From Actinobacteria bacterium UBA2279 (GTDB taxonomy: Bacteria; Actinomycetota; Coriobacteriia; Anaerosomatales; Anaerosomataceae), in NCBI GenBank assembly GCA_002347365.1, contig DDWT01000026.1, positions 1 through 23,230 on the forward strand: a DNA stretch of 23,230 bases, given 5' to 3'. The translations under genes were made by a program, and so were the position numbers. Shown piece after piece: positions 21,654 through 23,230 of this stretch (positions are counted from its first letter, which is position 1; each line of letters opens with the position of its first letter). The notes below the pieces were generated by a model. The model made no database searches, was not told where the DNA came from, and was given only the letters and a program-made list of their open reading frames with translations.

Positions 21654-23117
21654 ATGCCCAAACGCGCGATCGTGATGTTCAGAAACGACCTGCGACTGTC
21701 CGACAATCCGTCGCTCGTGGCCGCGGTCGCCTCAGGCGCTGAGATCGTGCCGCTTTACATCCATGCCCCGGTCACGCACGGCAACTGGCCTCAGGGCAGC
21801 GCCGCCCGGTCTTGGCTGGCCGGTTCCCTCACGTCGCTCGACGCCGACCTGCGGACGCGCGGATCGCGACTCATCATCCGCGTGGGCGACCCGGACTTGA
21901 TACTGCCCGCCATCGCCGCCGAGACGAGAGCGACCTCCCTGCATCTGGCGCGCAGACACGGACCCGCGCTACGGCGCGCCGAGGCGCACGTCGTCGCGCA
22001 CCTGGAAGGTGCGGGACTCGAGGTCCACTCGCATGAGGCTGCACTGCTGCGGCGTCCCGACGACCTGAGAAGCGCGCAGGGCGGCCCCTATCAGATGTTC
22101 ACACCCTTCTACCGCGCGGCGGAGCGGCTCGGACCGCCCCGGCTGACTACACCGGCACCATCCCGGATACCCGCTCCGGCCGAGTGGCCCGACAGCCTGC
22201 CGCCGGAGGCTGTGCTCCAGACGGGCGACAGCGCTGGACTGGGCGGACCCGACGGCTGGCGGCCCGGCGAAGCCGGCGCCCTGGCACGGATGCGCCTGTT
22301 CATGGAAGACCTCGTCAGGGAGTACGCCGAGGACCGTGACCGCCCCGATCTCGACGGCACCTCTCGGCTGTCGCCGCACCTCTCCTTCGGCGAGATAGGT
22401 GCAGTCCAGTTGTGGCATGCCGCCCAGGAGGTGCTCGTGTGCAACGGCGAGTGCCATCACTCCGCTGGCGCCGTGGAGTTCATCCGGCAGCTCTACTGGC
22501 GTGAGTTCGCCTACCACCTGCTCGTGAACTTCCCCCACACCCCGGAACGTCCGCTTCGCGCCCGCTTCGAGGTGTTCCCGTGGACGCACGACACCGAGGG
22601 CATGGCCGCCTGGCAGCAGGGCCGAACCGGCTACCCGATCGTGGACGCCGGTATGCGTCAGCTGGCCGAGACAGGGTGGATGCACAACCGGGTTCGCATG
22701 CTGACGGCGTCGTTTCTGACCAAAGACCTGCTACTGCCCTGGCAAGACGGAGCACGCTGGTTCTGGGAACGCCTCAGCGACGCCGACCTCGCCAACAACA
22801 CGCTCGGCTGGCAGTGGGTGGCGGGCTGCGGCGCGGATGCCGCACCGTACTTCCGTATCTTCAACCCGGTGCTGCAAGGCGAGAAGTTCGACGCTGATGG
22901 CGAGTACGTGCGGCGCTGGGTGCCGGAGCTGGCCGGGATGCCGGCGCGGTGGATCCACCACCCCTGGGACGCACCGCCGGAGACACTCGCAGCAGCGCGC
23001 GTCAGTCTCGGCGTGGACTACCCGCGCCCGATCATCGAGCATGCCGAGGCGCGCAAACGCGCGCTTGCCGTCTACGGGTCCATACGAGACGTCGGCAGAA
23101 GCTGCGACCCGCCGTAG
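21654..23117 (+). CDS. phrB: Deoxyribodipyrimidine photolyase (class I)
   Basis: This 487-residue DNA photolyase repairs UV-induced cyclobutane pyrimidine dimers using blue light and FADH-. The N-terminal Rossmann-like antenna domain (IVMFRNDLRLSDNPSL onward, about 1-130) is followed by the FAD-binding helical domain, with TSRLSPHLSFGEI, RQLYWREFAYHLL, GYPIVDAGMRQLAETGWMHNRVRM and NNTLGWQWVAGCGADAAPYFRIFNP. Tryptophans for electron transfer are present in the C-terminal third. The length suits class I CPD photolyases. ATG 21654 has GAGG seven bases upstream. It is divergent from the YbgA-like operon and convergent with tRNA-Sec. Confidence 0.95.
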   Translation: MPKRAIVMFRNDLRLSDNPSLVAAVASGAEIVPLYIHAPVTHGNWPQGSAARSWLAGSLTSLDADLRTRGSRLIIRVGDPDLILPAIAAETRATSLHLARRHGPALRRAEAHVVAHLEGAGLEVHSHEAALLRRPDDLRSAQGGPYQMFTPFYRAAERLGPPRLTTPAPSRIPAPAEWPDSLPPEAVLQTGDSAGLGGPDGWRPGEAGALARMRLFMEDLVREYAEDRDRPDLDGTSRLSPHLSFGEIGAVQLWHAAQEVLVCNGECHHSAGAVEFIRQLYWREFAYHLLVNFPHTPERPLRARFEVFPWTHDTEGMAAWQQGRTGYPIVDAGMRQLAETGWMHNRVRMLTASFLTKDLLLPWQDGARWFWERLSDADLANNTLGWQWVAGCGADAAPYFRIFNPVLQGEKFDADGEYVRRWVPELAGMPARWIHHPWDAPPETLAAARVSLGVDYPRPIIEHAEARKRALAVYGSIRDVGRSCDPP

Positions 23118-23141
23118 CAGGTCGCCGCAGTTCAGAGCGTA

Positions 23142-23230
23142 TGGCGGAGGCGCGTGCGAATCGAACACACCCAGGAGGCTCTTCACCCCCCACAACGGTT
23201 TTGAAGACCGCGGAGCCCACCAGGACCCAT
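23142..23230 (-). tRNA. selC: Selenocysteine tRNA (anticodon TCA), 5' end cut by window edge
   Basis: On the minus strand the anticodon loop is CTTCAAA (anticodon TCA) on a GCGGT/ACCGT stem. The D arm has six base pairs (GGGTCC/GGGCTC) and a four-base TGGT loop. A long variable arm, a T arm (GTGTG/CGCAC around TTCGATT) and an encoded GCCA end follow. The acceptor 3' strand GCGCCTCC implies an eight-pair acceptor. The long D stem, eight-pair acceptor and long variable arm are all specific to tRNA-Sec. About eight 5' bases lie outside the window. The cell should therefore make selenoproteins, so in-frame TGA codons in this genome need care. Confidence 0.93.

Overview
This window looks like the chromosome of a high-GC actinobacterium with frequent GTG starts. 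The host genes (a flavodiiron oxygen/NO reductase, a nitroreductase, a selenocysteine tRNA, a UPF0014-type metal ABC exporter and a YbgA-like gene beside a photolyase) suit an anaerobic or microaerobic lineage, possibly Coriobacteriia-related. That placement is inference from gene content only.

Positions 1-9292 are accessory DNA; positions about 9300-23230 are ordinary chromosome. The accessory part starts with the right end of an IS30-family element (1-about 178). From there to 9292 it reads as an integron cassette array with no integrase in view (a CALIN, or cassettes inserted at a genomic site). The evidence is five attC-like sites: A 8476-8575, B 7491-7573, C 4905-4991, D 3117-3179 and E 1588-1615. 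They have RYYYAAC/GTTRRRY-type core sites and, in A, B and D, long imperfect hairpins with unpaired extra bases. For four cassettes the core at the left border is the exact complement of the R'' core just after the gene, which is the signature expected of cassettes that were once circular; a fifth matches with one change in each half. Read on the minus strand, the cassettes are: (1) P-loop kinase-like protein; (2) three-helix membrane/coiled-coil protein; (3) XhoI/PaeR7I-type restriction-modification pair, genes facing backwards; (4) OLD-family ATPase-TOPRIM nuclease; (5) PD-(D/E)XK nuclease with an unknown partner; (6) toxin-antitoxin-SecB-like chaperone (TAC) module, whose own attC is missing where the IS30 end lies. 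At least four of the six are defence or addiction modules, so this appears to be a small defence island built from cassettes.

The chromosomal part holds a VOC protein plus PhzF-like isomerase operon; a zinc-ribbon membrane protein; a spermidine-synthase-like methyltransferase; a sensor kinase with an extracytoplasmic solute-binding domain and no response regulator nearby; a small membrane protein; a GNAT acetyltransferase with a C-terminal cysteine cluster; a PH-domain membrane protein; a flavodiiron protein; a polyprenyl diphosphate synthase; a tight operon of YbgA-like protein, nitroreductase and ABC ATPase/permease; a divergent DNA photolyase; and, cut by the window edge, a tRNA-Sec gene. 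No gene-less stretch exceeds 300 bases.
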